From: Allobosea sp. AAP35
GTDB lineage: Bacteria; Pseudomonadota; Alphaproteobacteria; Rhizobiales; Beijerinckiaceae
Length of the DNA stretch: 57,336 nucleotides
Assembly (NCBI RefSeq): GCF_001295925.1
Contig: NZ_LJHQ01000065.1
Span: forward strand, 1 to 57,336
Direction of reading: 5' to 3'
Shown: positions 47,119 through 57,271 of the stretch, in pieces
Position numbering within the stretch: the stretch's first letter is position 1
How the letters are laid out: each line of letters begins with the position of its first letter
Translations under genes and position numbers: made by a program
Notes under the pieces: model-generated
Databases searched by the model: none
The model's input: only the letters and a program-made list of their open reading frames with translations
What the model was told of the DNA's origin: nothing

Positions 47119-47215
47119 CGTCATTCTCGGGCGAGCGAAGCGCAGACCCGAGAATCTCGTGACGGAAGAACTGGTTTCCGAGATGCTCGGGTCAAGCCCG
47201 AGCAGAGGTCAGACG
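47119..47215. repeat. Palindromic intergenic repeat, family C (copy 2)
   Basis: It starts GTCATTCTCGGGCGAGC and carries a CTCGGGTC/AAGCCCGAG palindrome, with inner CGAGAATCTC. It lies past the HAD gene end. Confidence 0.6.
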
Positions 47216-47225
47216 ACGCCGCCGG

Positions 47226-47915
47226 TCAAACCCGCTCGCCAGCCGCGAGCGTAGCCCGCAAACCCAACACCCCGGGCAGCTCCGGGAAGTTGTCGAGCAC
47301 ATGCCGCGCGCCCAGCGCGACGAGATGCGCGACCGGCTGGAAACCCCAGGAGACCGCGACCGGCACGACGCCGGCGGCCCGCGCCATCTCGATGTCGAAC
47401 GAGGCGTCGCCGACCATCGCGGTCCGCTGCGGCGCCGCGCCGGTCTCCGCCAGCGCCCGCAGGATCATCCCGGGATGCGGTTTGGAGGGCGCGTCGTCGG
47501 CGGTCTGCACGGTCGCAAACAGCCCCTCCCAGCCATGGCGCGCGATGATGTAGTCCGCTCCGCGCCGGGATTTGCCGGTGGCGATGCCGAGCTTGACGCC
47601 GGGCGTTTCCGCCAGTGCCGCCAGCGTCTCGGCGACGCCCGGAAAGAGCGGCTCGTCGAGGGCGGAGTCGATCTGCGCCTGCTGCCGCATCGCCCCGAAG
47701 ACCTGCTTGTAGGTCTCGGCCAAGGCCGCATCCGGCGCGGGCAGCCCGCCAAGCCGCATCAGGGCGATGTCGAGTGTCAAGCCGACCACGCCGAGACCTG
47801 CCTCGCGGCCGGGATGGACGAGCCCATGCCGGGCGAAGGTCTCGACCTGCGCGGCAAGCAGGATCGCCTCGGAATTGATCAGCGTGCCGTCGAGATCGAA
47901 GATGATGAGGTCCAT
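47226..47915 (-). CDS. HAD-superfamily hydrolase, phosphoglycolate phosphatase-like
   Basis: The 229-aa protein has HAD motif I (FDLDGTLINSE), motif II (GIATGKS), Lys in SKPHPGMI and motif IV (MVGDASFDIEMARAAG), with a helical cap after motif I, so it is a phosphatase. Substrate unknown. Alphaproteobacteria often keep such a gene next to rluC; here a PsiF-like gene intervenes. ATG at MDLIIFD chosen. Confidence 0.88.
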   Translation of the reverse strand: MDLIIFDLDGTLINSEAILLAAQVETFARHGLVHPGREAGLGVVGLTLDIALMRLGGLPAPDAALAETYKQVFGAMRQQAQIDSALDEPLFPGVAETLAALAETPGVKLGIATGKSRRGADYIIARHGWEGLFATVQTADDAPSKPHPGMILRALAETGAAPQRTAMVGDASFDIEMARAAGVVPVAVSWGFQPVAHLVALGARHVLDNFPELPGVLGLRATLAAGERV

Positions 47916-47992
47916 GGCGGCGCTGTAGCCCGGATCGCAGGCGCGATCCACTGCGCTGCGGTCATGGCTCGAACCACCAGCCCCGCACGTGT

Positions 47993-48487
47993 TCAGCTAC
48001 GGGCCTCGCGGGCACAGGCCTCGACCGCCTTGCGCAGATCCTCGCCATCCAGCCCTTTGCCGCGCGCATCCTTGCGGCATTCGGCGCGCTGGGCGAGATC
48101 GGGGCGCTTGGCGTTGAAGCAGGCAATGAGCGCCGCCGTCCGGGTCGAGCCCGCAAGGTTCTGGGCGTCGATCTCGGTCTTGCAGGCCGCCCGCGTCGCC
48201 ACGGCCGTCGGCTTGCCGTCTCGCGTCAAGCCGTCGCGGGCATAGAGCTGAACGCCGGGGAACTTCGCCTGCATGCAGTCGCGCATCGCGGCCCGCAGAT
48301 CGTCGCCGGAGAGCGCGACATGCTCGGCCAGGCAATCCTGCCGGGCCTTGGCGCGCTCAGTACGCGGCACGGGCTCGTCGGCCGCGACCGAAGCGACGCG
48401 CGAAGCCGGCGCAACGGGGCTCTGCGCAAAAACAGGCATGGAAGTGGTGAAAGCGAGGCCGGCCAGCAGGAAGGCGAAACGGATCAT
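47993..48487 (-). CDS. Exported protein with three PsiF-like repeats
   Basis: The 164-aa product has a signal peptide (ending VFAQS) and three related Cys-bracketed segments: ARQDCLAEHVALSGDDLRAAMRDCM, RAACKTEIDAQNLAGSTRTAALIACF and AECRKDARGKGLDGEDLRKAVEACA. Each has two Cys about 22 residues apart around a helix pair, as in the phosphate-starvation protein PsiF. Function unknown. The first Met at MIRFAFL fits the signal peptide; the longer frame upstream lies in a family C repeat. Confidence 0.7.
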   Translation of the reverse strand: MIRFAFLLAGLAFTTSMPVFAQSPVAPASRVASVAADEPVPRTERAKARQDCLAEHVALSGDDLRAAMRDCMQAKFPGVQLYARDGLTRDGKPTAVATRAACKTEIDAQNLAGSTRTAALIACFNAKRPDLAQRAECRKDARGKGLDGEDLRKAVEACAREARS

Positions 48488-48561
48488 CGGAGCACCTGCG
48501 CAAAAGAGTGATGGGAACAAAAAGAAAACATAATTCCTTTTGTTCCGCAATCGTTCTCTTT

Positions 48562-48640
48562 CGTCATTCACGGGCAAAGCGAAGCGCAGACCGGAGATTC
48601 GCTCGCAGGAGAGGCTCGGGTCGATCCCGAGCCTCACGAG
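48562..48640. repeat. Palindromic intergenic repeat, family C (copy 3)
   Basis: A copy with GTCATTCACGGGC at one end and a central GGCTCGGG/CCCGAGCC palindrome. It fills the gap between rluC and the PsiF-like gene. Confidence 0.6.
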
Positions 48641-48642
48641 GA

Positions 48643-50028
48643 TCACTCGTCGGGCGCGTCCACGATCGGGTCGTAATGCGCGTCCTCGAAGCCGAGCAGG
48701 TTCCAGGACTGGCGCATATGGGGCGGCAGCGGCGCGCTGACATCGATCGTGCCCTTGCCGCGCGGATGCGGCAGCACGATGCGCCGCGCCAGCAGATGCA
48801 GCTTGTTCTGGATGCCGCCGGGCAGCTCCCAGTTCTTGATGTTGAAATATTTCGGATCGCCCACGATCGGATGGCCGATATGGGCGGCATGCGCGCGCAA
48901 CTGGTGGGTGCGCCCCGTCACCGGCTTCAGCGAGAGCCAGCCGAGCTTCTGCGCGGCGGTCTCGACGACGGCGTAATAGGTCACCGCATGCATCGCGCCG
49001 TCCTCGCCATGCTGGGCCACCGCCATGCGCTGGTCGCCGTCATAGGCCTCCTCGCGGGCGAGATAGGTCGAGATCCGGCCCTGGCGCACGCGCGGCACGC
49101 CGGCCACCAGCGCCCAGTAGACCTTGCGAGCCGAACGCGAGCGGAAGGTCTTGGCCAGCGTCGCCGCCGCGAAGCGCGACTTGGCGATGACAAGGCAGCC
49201 GGCCGTGTCCTTGTCGAGCCGGTGGACGAGGCGCGGCTTCTGCCCGCTCTTGTCGGTCAGCACGTCGAGCATCTGGTCGACATGGCGCGTCGTGCCCGAG
49301 CCGCCCTGGACGGCGAGCCCCGCCGGCTTGTTCAGGACGATGACGTCGTCATCCTCGTAGAGCGTGATCGAACGCAGGAACCCCAGCGTGTCGTCATCGG
49401 CCTTGAGCGAGCGCGGCCGGCTTTCCTGCGGCTCCAGCTTGAGCGGCGGGATGCGCACCGTCTGGCCCTCTTCGAGCCGGTCCTTGCTGTCGGCGCGCTT
49501 GCCGTTGACGCGCAGCTCGCCCTTGCGGACGATGCGCTGGATATGGCTGAAGGAGAGCTGCGGAAAGCGGTTCTCGAGAAAGCGGTCGATCCGCATCTCG
49601 TTTTCGTCGGCGCTGACCACGAGCTGCTGCACGCCGGTGGCGAGCACCTGCGCCGTCTCGGCCTTGACCTCGGCGCGCGTCGGCCCCTCGCTGACCGGCG
49701 CGCGGCGCGCGGGAGCAGGTCTGGCGGCAGGTTTGGCAACCAGCGGAGCAGCAGGCTTTCGCGGCCCGGCCGCACGCGGCACGGGGTGGTGCGGCGCCGG
49801 GTTGCGCGTCGGCTCGGTGCGGATCTCCGCCTCCTCGCGCTCGGGGCGTGGCCGGGCCGAGGCCTGCGCCGAGCGACGCGCGTCATGGCTCGGGCGCCTG
49901 ACCTTGCCAGCCGGCCCCTTGCCAGCCGGTCCTTTGCCCGCCGTTCCCCTGCCACCTGGTCCCTTGCCACCGGGTCCCTTGCCACCAGCCCTGCCGCCGC
50001 TGCCGGCCTTGCTCCCACCAATTCTCAT
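48643..50028 (-). CDS. rluC: RluC/RluD-family 23S rRNA pseudouridine synthase with repeat-rich N-terminus
   Basis: The 461-aa protein isomerises uridine to pseudouridine, probably in 23S rRNA. After an extended Gly/Lys/Pro-rich region (about 1-145) it has an S4 domain (RIDRFLENRFPQLSFSHIQRIVRKGELRVNG) and the catalytic domain with HRLDKDTAGCLV (Asp nucleophile) and GRTHQLRAHAAHIGHPIVGDPKY. The family start would be near the S4 domain, so the N-terminal tail is an addition. The ATG overlaps the crcB stop by four bases. Confidence 0.88.
   Translation of the reverse strand: MRIGGSKAGSGGRAGGKGPGGKGPGGRGTAGKGPAGKGPAGKVRRPSHDARRSAQASARPRPEREEAEIRTEPTRNPAPHHPVPRAAGPRKPAAPLVAKPAARPAPARRAPVSEGPTRAEVKAETAQVLATGVQQLVVSADENEMRIDRFLENRFPQLSFSHIQRIVRKGELRVNGKRADSKDRLEEGQTVRIPPLKLEPQESRPRSLKADDDTLGFLRSITLYEDDDVIVLNKPAGLAVQGGSGTTRHVDQMLDVLTDKSGQKPRLVHRLDKDTAGCLVIAKSRFAAATLAKTFRSRSARKVYWALVAGVPRVRQGRISTYLAREEAYDGDQRMAVAQHGEDGAMHAVTYYAVVETAAQKLGWLSLKPVTGRTHQLRAHAAHIGHPIVGDPKYFNIKNWELPGGIQNKLHLLARRIVLPHPRGKGTIDVSAPLPPHMRQSWNLLGFEDAHYDPIVDAPDE
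49903..49995. repeat. Coding tandem repeats at the rluC N-terminus
   Basis: Roughly 15-base imperfect units (CCTTGCCACCGGGTC and similar) repeat about six times. They encode GKGPGGKGPGGRGTAGKGPAGKGPAGK. Likely length-variable by slippage. Confidence 0.75.
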
Positions 50029-50408
50029 GACAGGCTCCGGACGAATGCGAGGCCGGCGAACAGCGCCGCCAGCGAGAGGACGACCGAGCCCACAACATAG
50101 GTCGCGGCGAGCCCGGTCTCGCCGCGCTCCCACAGCAGAACCGCGTCGAGCGAGAAGGCCGAGAAGGTGGTGAAGCCGCCGAGCACGCCGGTGGTCAGGA
50201 ACAGCCTGGCATGCTGCGACCAGCCGGCTTGCGTCTTGAAGGCAAGCCAGCCGGCGATCAGCCCCATCAGCGCGGACCCAAGCACGTTGATCAGCAGCGT
50301 GCCAGTCGGAAAGCCACTGCCGAACCAGCGCGGCGAGACGAGATTGACGCCATGCCGCAGCATGCCGCCAATACCGGCGCCCAGGAAAACGAGAAGAGTG
50401 GAGGTCAT
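50025..50408 (-). CDS. crcB: Fluoride channel CrcB/Fluc
   Basis: The 127-aa protein has four membrane helices with the Fluc signatures GAGIGGMLRHGVN, GTLLINVLGSALMG (the pore Asn) and TTGVLGGFTTFSAFSLD. It forms a dual-topology fluoride exporter. It overlaps rluC by four bases. I found no recognisable fluoride riboswitch in the 5' flank. Confidence 0.92.
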   Translation of the reverse strand: MTSTLLVFLGAGIGGMLRHGVNLVSPRWFGSGFPTGTLLINVLGSALMGLIAGWLAFKTQAGWSQHARLFLTTGVLGGFTTFSAFSLDAVLLWERGETGLAATYVVGSVVLSLAALFAGLAFVRSLS

Positions 50409-50530
50409 CGCCCTGCAATAGCCAGCGCATCGCCTGCGCACAAACGAAATCGGGCCCTTGCCGCATGGTCGCCAAGCTGAGAGGTGTAGCGGAAGCGTCT
50501 TGACGCTGGGGCCGGGGGGCACGGAACGAC

Positions 50531-51856
50531 ATGCGGGAGGGCGCGCAGGAGGCGGCTTGTGCCGGCGGGGCAAGGGCGCGACGCGCATGCCGCGCACTCC
50601 TTCTGGCGATCAGTGCCTCCTGCATCGCGCTCGGGGCCGCGCAGGCCGCCATGCCACGCCCGCTCCCGGCCAGCGCCCCGCAATTCGCCCGCAGCTGCAT
50701 CATCAAGCCGCCCGACATCGCCTCCCTCTTCCCTGAAGCCGAGGACGCGAGCGCGGCGGCCGCGCCGGGGACCGAGGACGACGCGGACGATGACGACGAT
50801 TCCGATGATGAGGACGAGGATGACGAGAGCGTCCCGGGGCTGATCCTGCCGGGCTCGAGCACTTGCCTTGCCGTCTCGGGCAGTGTCACCGCCGGCCTGC
50901 AGTTCGACAGCTACCGGATCCCGCGCGCTGGAGACGCCGCACCCAAGCCGGCCTATTCCTGGCCGACGAGCGCCTCGCTGCGGATCGAGACCGCCCATGA
51001 TCTCGCCTCGGGCCTGCGCATCGGCTCGGCTTTCGAGTTTTCGCTGCGGCCCGCCAGCGGCGAACCCGAAACGCCGACGATCGACGAGGCCACCGTCACG
51101 GTCGGCACGGTGACCTTCGGGCTGTCATCCTCCCGCTTCAGCTTCTGGACCGGCGAGGAATTCGCCTTCAGCGCCCGCCTTCCCGGCCGTACTGTCGGGC
51201 TGATCGCCTGGGAGCGCGATCTGACGGAGCGCTGGAACCTGGCGCTCTCCGCCGAGGACACGACGCTGGCGACGACGTCAACCATCCCCGTGGCCAAGGG
51301 ACGCGTCCCCGACGGCATCGCGCGCCTGACCTACACAAATGGCGGGCTGACGCTGCATATGGCCGGAGCGCTGCGCGACGTGCCCGGCTCGGTGCCCAAG
51401 CTCGGCCGCGCCGGCATCGTCGGCGCGACCTATCAGCTGCCGATCCTCGGCCGCCCCGGCGAAATCACCGCCCAGATCGCCGGCGCAACCGATGCCGCCG
51501 CCTATATCGGCTCGTCGCTCGACGCCACGATCGTCCGGCAGGTGCTGACCGCGGTCGATTCAACCCGTGGCTTCTCGGGCGTGCTGGCAGCACGGCGCGA
51601 ATGGACCGATGAGCTCGCCAGCAACCTTTATGTCAGCCGCTACCAGCTCACGGTGCCGCTCACCCATTCCAGCAAGGGGAAGCTGCGCATCGACCGCGCC
51701 AGCGCCAACCTCGTCTGGACGCCGCTGGAGGGCCTCAAGGCCGGTCTCGAAGGCTCTGTCGCCTGGACCAACATCGCCATCGCCAACCGTGCCGTCCCGG
51801 CCTCCCTGGGCGGCCGCCAGCTCTCGGCCCAGCTTTTCATCGAACGCGCGTTCTGA
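50531..51856 (+). CDS. Porin-like outer-membrane protein with acidic insertion
   Basis: The 441-aa product has a signal peptide (about residues 1-40) and a beta-rich barrel region ending in a C-terminal Phe (LFIERAF), as in outer-membrane porins. In alphaproteobacterial porins two Cys about 17 residues apart begin the barrel; here Cys56 and Cys112 are 56 apart. The insert holds an acidic run of 18 residues (about 82-99, Asp/Glu with two Ser). The body (SGSVTAGLQFDSY, then SLRIETAHDLASG) fits Porin_2-type strands. The basic Arg-rich start before the hydrophobic helix may be over-long. Confidence 0.75.
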   Translation: MREGAQEAACAGGARARRACRALLLAISASCIALGAAQAAMPRPLPASAPQFARSCIIKPPDIASLFPEAEDASAAAAPGTEDDADDDDDSDDEDEDDESVPGLILPGSSTCLAVSGSVTAGLQFDSYRIPRAGDAAPKPAYSWPTSASLRIETAHDLASGLRIGSAFEFSLRPASGEPETPTIDEATVTVGTVTFGLSSSRFSFWTGEEFAFSARLPGRTVGLIAWERDLTERWNLALSAEDTTLATTSTIPVAKGRVPDGIARLTYTNGGLTLHMAGALRDVPGSVPKLGRAGIVGATYQLPILGRPGEITAQIAGATDAAAYIGSSLDATIVRQVLTAVDSTRGFSGVLAARREWTDELASNLYVSRYQLTVPLTHSSKGKLRIDRASANLVWTPLEGLKAGLEGSVAWTNIAIANRAVPASLGGRQLSAQLFIERAF

Positions 51857-51899
51857 GCCGCTCCTGACGAGTCGCGCCAGCGACGGCTCGAACAGGCCT

Positions 51900-52109
51900 T
51901 TACGCCTTGCGCCCGCGCGTCAGCAGCGGATGGACATAGAGTTCGAAGGCGATCGTCAGGATAATGAAGACCAGCGCGATGGCGAATGCGACGACCCAAT
52001 AGGCGACGTCGTCCTCCGACACGAACCAGCCCGCGATCAGCGAGGGCACGATCAGGAGAGCGCGAGCGACGAGCGAGATCATGGGCGTTCGATCCAAGGC
52101 CGACATCAT
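51900..52109 (-). CDS. Small two-helix membrane protein
   Basis: The 69-aa protein has two hydrophobic segments (ISLVARALLIVPSLIAGWFV and YWVVAFAIALVFIILTIAFELYV) and a basic end. I recognise no family. It could start nine codons later at MISLVAR. Standing between rarA and the porin gene, its reality is moderate. Confidence 0.55.
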   Translation of the reverse strand: MMSALDRTPMISLVARALLIVPSLIAGWFVSEDDVAYWVVAFAIALVFIILTIAFELYVHPLLTRGRKA

Positions 52110-52179
52110 CGGCGAACACGCATGATAATGCCGGCATGGTCGCCACGCCCTTGCGATCGATCAATCCGGACGTTTTGGC

Positions 52180-53490
52180 TCACTCCTCCCCCCGCTCCTC
52201 CCGCAGCTTCTCCCAATACTCGAGCCGCTTCCTGATCTCGCGCTCGAAGCCGCGTTCGGGCGGGTCGTAGAAGCGCTGGCGGCCGAGCGCGTCGGGCCAG
52301 TAGTCCTGGCCGGAGAAGGCGTCGGGCGCATCGTGATCGTAAGCATAGTCCGCGCCATAGCCCTCCTGCTTCATCAGCTTGGTCGGCGCGTTCAGGATCG
52401 TCTTGGGCGGCATCAGCGAGCCGCGCTCGGCGGCGACCTTGCGCGCCGCCTTGTAGGCCTTGTAGGCGGCGTTGGATTTCGGCGCGGTCGCCAGATAGAT
52501 CACGGCATTGGCGAGCGCGAGTTCTCCCTCCGGCGAGCCGAGCTGCTCGTAGGTCTCGGTGGCGGCCCGCGCATGGACCAGTGCCTGGGGGTCGGCGAGC
52601 CCGATATCCTCGACCGCCATCCGCACCAGCCTGCGCGCCAGGAAGCGCGGATCCTCGCCGGCATCGAGCATGCGGGCAAAATAGTAGAGCGCGGCATCGG
52701 GATCGGAGCCGCGGATCGTCTTGTGCAGCGCCGAGATGAGATTGTAGTGGCCGTCCTGCGCCTTGTCATAGATCGGCGCGCGGCGCTGGATCACCTCGGC
52801 CAGCCCCGCCTCGTCGAAGATCTCGCCCGGCCGCGCCGCGCGCCAGAGCTCCTCGGCCAGCGTCAGCACGGCGCGCCCGTCGCCATCGGCGAAGCGCGCG
52901 AGTGCGAGCTTGGCCTCGGGCGTCAGCGGCAGATCGCGCTTTTCCAGAAGCTCGGCGCGGCCGAGCAGGAACAACAGCGAGCCCTCGTCCAGCGACTTGA
53001 AGGTCAGCACGCGGGCGCGCGAGAGCAGCGCGGCATTGAGGGCGAAGGACGGGTTTTCGGTGGTGGCGCCGACCAGCGTGATCGTGCCGTCCTCCATCAC
53101 GGGGAGGAAGGCGTCGAGCTGGGCCCGGTTGAAGCGATGGATCTCGTCGACGAAGAGCAGCGTGCCCTTGCCGCCGAGCCGGTGGCCCCGCGCCTGTTCG
53201 AAGACCTTCTTCAGATCGGCGATGCCGGAGAAGATCGCGCTGATCTGCTCGAAGCCGAGCTCGACCTGCCCCGCGAGCAACCGTGCCACGGTGGTCTTGC
53301 CGGTGCCGGGCGGCCCCCAAAAAATCAGGCTGCCGAGCGAGCCCGACTGCACGAGCCGCGTCAGCGCGCCTTCCGGCCCCGTCAGATGCTCCTGGCCGGC
53401 GACCTCGCCGAGCGTCGTCGGCCGCAACCGGTCGGCCAGCGGGCGAGGACCGGATTTGTCGAGCCCCGATGCGGCGAAAAGATCGCTCAT
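52180..53490 (-). CDS. rarA: Replication-associated recombination ATPase RarA/MgsA
   Basis: This 436-aa AAA+ ATPase acts on stalled replication forks. It has Walker A GPPGTGKTT near residue 59, Walker B LLFVDEIHRFN, sensor 1 GATTENPSFALN, and the MgsA C-terminal tetramerisation domain (LYYFARMLDAGEDPRFLARRLVRMAVEDIGLADP). ATG start fits the family. It follows degP in the same direction with a palindromic repeat between. Confidence 0.94.
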   Translation of the reverse strand: MSDLFAASGLDKSGPRPLADRLRPTTLGEVAGQEHLTGPEGALTRLVQSGSLGSLIFWGPPGTGKTTVARLLAGQVELGFEQISAIFSGIADLKKVFEQARGHRLGGKGTLLFVDEIHRFNRAQLDAFLPVMEDGTITLVGATTENPSFALNAALLSRARVLTFKSLDEGSLLFLLGRAELLEKRDLPLTPEAKLALARFADGDGRAVLTLAEELWRAARPGEIFDEAGLAEVIQRRAPIYDKAQDGHYNLISALHKTIRGSDPDAALYYFARMLDAGEDPRFLARRLVRMAVEDIGLADPQALVHARAATETYEQLGSPEGELALANAVIYLATAPKSNAAYKAYKAARKVAAERGSLMPPKTILNAPTKLMKQEGYGADYAYDHDAPDAFSGQDYWPDALGRQRFYDPPERGFEREIRKRLEYWEKLREERGEE

Positions 53491-53502
53491 GTCAGCCTCA
53501 AC

Positions 53503-53632
53503 CTGTCATTTCGGGGCGCCGCAACGCGGCGAACCCGGAACCCACGATCGGGCTGGACCTGCCGATGCGTAGGGGAACTCTCACCCGGTCGTGGGTTCCG
53601 GGTTCAGGCTTCCGGCCTGCCCCGGAATGACA
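53503..53632. repeat. Palindromic intergenic repeat, family A-related
   Basis: Arms TGTCATTTCGGGG and CCCCGGAATGACA flank an inner pair GAACCCGGAACCCACGA and TCGTGGGTTCCGGGTTC. It is the longest element in the window, between degP and rarA. Confidence 0.8.
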
Positions 53633-53643
53633 GAGATTGTGGC

Positions 53644-55077
<1,434 letters not shown>

Positions 55078-55126
55078 GCCTGTCCTCGTGGTGAAACAAT
55101 GATATCGCGGCAACGTTTGAAGCTCT

Positions 55127-55144
55127 GCATCGATCCATCGATGC
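55127..55144. promoter_or_regulatory. Perfect inverted repeat between degP and the BLUF gene
   Basis: Arms GCATCGAT and ATCGATGC enclose CC. It lies in the middle of the 142-base divergent gap, 50 bases from the degP start and 76 from the BLUF start, where a shared operator could sit. Confidence 0.4.
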
Positions 55145-55219
55145 GGCCCGTCACCGTCCAGGGTGCAGAGGGTTTGGTTGCCTCGATCGCCACCGGTCTG
55201 CACGCTTGAGGGAGCGGCC

Positions 55220-55639
55220 ATGAGCTTGATCCAACTTATCTATGCCAGTGAAAGCCGCCTCGTCGAGGCCAATCGTCACCGCGAGATCGATCGGATCGTC
55301 GAAACCGCTCAACGCCTCAACGCGCGCAACGCCGTAACCGGCTTCCTCCTCGTGACGAGCGGCGCCTTCGCGCAGGTGCTCGAGGGCGATGACGCGACAG
55401 TGGCGGAAACCTATACCCGCATCGCCGCTGATCCCCGTCATGGCGCGATCCGCCTGCTTGCGGAGAGCCCGATCGCACGGCGCGGATTCGCACGCTGGTC
55501 GATGGGCTTGGCCGAACGTGACGAGACGACGACCTTCATCTTCGGCCTCTATGGCGTCACACCGGAAGCCGATCTGCCAGGACAGGACGCCGATGTGATC
55601 CTCGACCTCGCCGGGGAGCTGGCGCGCCAGAGCCGCTGA
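55220..55639 (+). CDS. BLUF-domain blue-light photoreceptor
   Basis: The 139-aa protein is a single BLUF domain, which binds FAD and responds to blue light. The key Tyr8 (LIYAS), Asn34 (N-x4-VTG), Gln52 (FAQVLEG) and the Trp93/Met95 pair (FARWSMG) are all present. About 40 residues follow the core, so it must signal through another protein. GAGGGAGCGGCC precedes the ATG. Confidence 0.92.
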   Translation: MSLIQLIYASESRLVEANRHREIDRIVETAQRLNARNAVTGFLLVTSGAFAQVLEGDDATVAETYTRIAADPRHGAIRLLAESPIARRGFARWSMGLAERDETTTFIFGLYGVTPEADLPGQDADVILDLAGELARQSR

Positions 55640-55643
55640 CCGC

Positions 55644-55668
55644 AAAGGGCCAAGCCCTTCGAAATAAA
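55644..55668 (+). terminator. Probable terminator of the BLUF gene
   Basis: A short hairpin (AAGGGC-CAA-GCCCTT) follows the stop by a few bases. The tail is A-rich rather than T-rich, so function as a terminator on this strand is uncertain. Confidence 0.4.
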
Positions 55669-55670
55669 AA

Positions 55671-55697
55671 AAAGGGCGACCCGAAGGCCGCCCTTTG
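55671..55697 (-). terminator. Terminator of the ribosomal rpoA-rplQ operon
   Basis: Stem AAAGGGCGAC / GCCGCCCTTT with a short loop, and eight As on the plus strand giving a T-run on the minus strand. It is 27 bases past the rplQ stop. Confidence 0.85.
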
Positions 55698-55723
55698 AAA
55701 CCGAGCCGAAAAGAGAAAAACTC

Positions 55724-56140
55724 TCAGGCCGCCTCGTCTTCCGCCGTGAAGACCGGGCCAGAATCCTTGCCCTTGGCCTCGACATCGCGATCGACGAACT
55801 CGATTACGGCCAGAGGAGCGTTATCGCCGAAGCGGAAGCCCGCCTTCATGATGCGAAGATAACCGCCATTGCGCTCCTTGTAGCGGGGCCCGAGCACCGC
55901 GAAAAGCTTGGCAACCAGGACGACGTCCTTGATCTGCGCGATCGCCTGGCGGCGGGCATGCAGGTCGCCGCGCTTGGCGAGCGTGATCAGCTTCTCGACG
56001 ACCGGGCGCAGATCCTTGGCCTTGGGCAGCGTGGTGGTGATCTGTTCGTGCTTGATCAAGGCCTGGGACATATTGGCAAACATCGCCTTGCGATGCTCGA
56101 CCGAGCGGTTGAAACGACGACCGCGAAAACCGTGACGCAT
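55724..56140 (-). CDS. rplQ: 50S ribosomal protein L17
   Basis: The 138-aa ribosomal protein begins [24 protein letters not shown] and has [23 protein letters not shown], both characteristic of L17. An acidic C-terminal tail is common in alphaproteobacteria. It follows rpoA by 114 bases. Confidence 0.97.
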   Translation of the reverse strand: MRHGFRGRRFNRSVEHRKAMFANMSQALIKHEQITTTLPKAKDLRPVVEKLITLAKRGDLHARRQAIAQIKDVVLVAKLFAVLGPRYKERNGGYLRIMKAGFRFGDNAPLAVIEFVDRDVEAKGKDSGPVFTAEDEAA

Positions 56141-56254
56141 GGGTGGCTCCTTCGTGATTTACGGCCGCCGTGCCACGGTACGGCCGTTCTTTATGCTCCG
56201 GCGCTCATGCACCGGGCGGGAAAACGGCGCGGGAGCGAGCCCGCGCCGGCTGGA

Positions 56255-57271
56255 TCAGTAATGCTCCTCGAAGCGCTTCGCGAGCTCTTCGATGTTCTCC
56301 GGCGGCCAGCCGGTGACGTCCATGCCGAGATGGAGGCCCATGGTGGCGAGCACTTCCTTGATCTCGTTCAGCGACTTGCGGCCGAAGTTCGGGGTGCGCA
56401 GCATCTCGCCCTCCGACTTCTGGATCAGGTCGCCGATATAGACGATGTTGTCGTTCTTCAGGCAGTTCGCCGAACGCACGGAAAGCTCGAGCTCGTCGAC
56501 CTTCTTGAGCAGCGCCGGATTGAAGGGCAGCTGCGGCGCGGTCGAGACGGCCTCTTCCTTGCGCGGCTCCTCGAAGGTGATGAAGACGGCAAGCTGGTCC
56601 TGCAGAATGCGGGCGGCGAGCGCCAGCGCGTCCTCAGGGGTCACCGAGCCATTGGTCTCGATGTTGAGCGTGAGCATGTCACGATCGAGGTTCTGGCCCT
56701 CGCGCGTATTCTCGACGCGGTAGGACACCTTCTTGACCGGCGAATACAGGCTGTCGACCGGGATCAGGCCGATCGGCGCATCTTCCGGGCGATTCTGCTC
56801 GGAGGGGATGTAGCCCTTGCCGGTGTTGACGGTGAACTCCATGCGGATCTCGGAGCCCTCGTCCAGCGTGCAGAGCACGAGGTCAGGGTTCAGGATCGAG
56901 ACATCGCCGATGGTGTTGATGTCGCCAGCGGTGACGGTACCGGGGCCGGTCTTGCGCAGGGTCATGCGCTTGGGGCCCTCGCCCTGCATCTTGACCGCGA
57001 TGGCCTTGATGTTGAGGACGATGTCGGTCACGTCCTCGCGGACGCCCGGGATCGACGAGAATTCATGAAGCACGCCGTCGATCTGGACGGCGGTGACGGC
57101 CGCGCCCTGCAGCGAGGAGAGCAGCACGCGACGCAGCGCGTTGCCGAGCGTCATGCCGAAGCCGCGCTCCAGCGGACGGGCGATGACGGTCGCCTGACGC
57201 TTCGGATCGTCTCCGACCTTGATTTCGAGCTTGTTGGGCTTTGACAGATCCTGCCAGTTCTTGCTGATCAC
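56255..57271 (-). CDS. rpoA: RNA polymerase alpha subunit
   Basis: The 338-aa subunit has the N-terminal assembly domain ([35 protein letters not shown]) and the C-terminal DNA- and activator-binding domain ([48 protein letters not shown]). The start is GTG, preceded by AGGAGTGCGG. The gene ends the large ribosomal operon, which should continue to the right of the window. Confidence 0.98.
   Translation of the reverse strand: MISKNWQDLSKPNKLEIKVGDDPKRQATVIARPLERGFGMTLGNALRRVLLSSLQGAAVTAVQIDGVLHEFSSIPGVREDVTDIVLNIKAIAVKMQGEGPKRMTLRKTGPGTVTAGDINTIGDVSILNPDLVLCTLDEGSEIRMEFTVNTGKGYIPSEQNRPEDAPIGLIPVDSLYSPVKKVSYRVENTREGQNLDRDMLTLNIETNGSVTPEDALALAARILQDQLAVFITFEEPRKEEAVSTAPQLPFNPALLKKVDELELSVRSANCLKNDNIVYIGDLIQKSEGEMLRTPNFGRKSLNEIKEVLATMGLHLGMDVTGWPPENIEELAKRFEEHY

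Noticed and set aside
48508..50100. Plus-strand open frame of 530 codons opposite rluC
   Set aside because: Antisense to a well-supported pseudouridine synthase, with no domain and biased composition.
50409..50530. Fluoride riboswitch upstream of crcB
   Set aside because: I looked for the conserved GGCGATGG-type core and pseudoknot in the 5' flank on the minus strand and could not find it convincingly.
55078..55140. Heat-shock (RpoH) or EcfG promoter of degP
   Set aside because: A CTTCAA and a GCAACGTT were seen, but spacing and the second element do not fit either consensus well enough.
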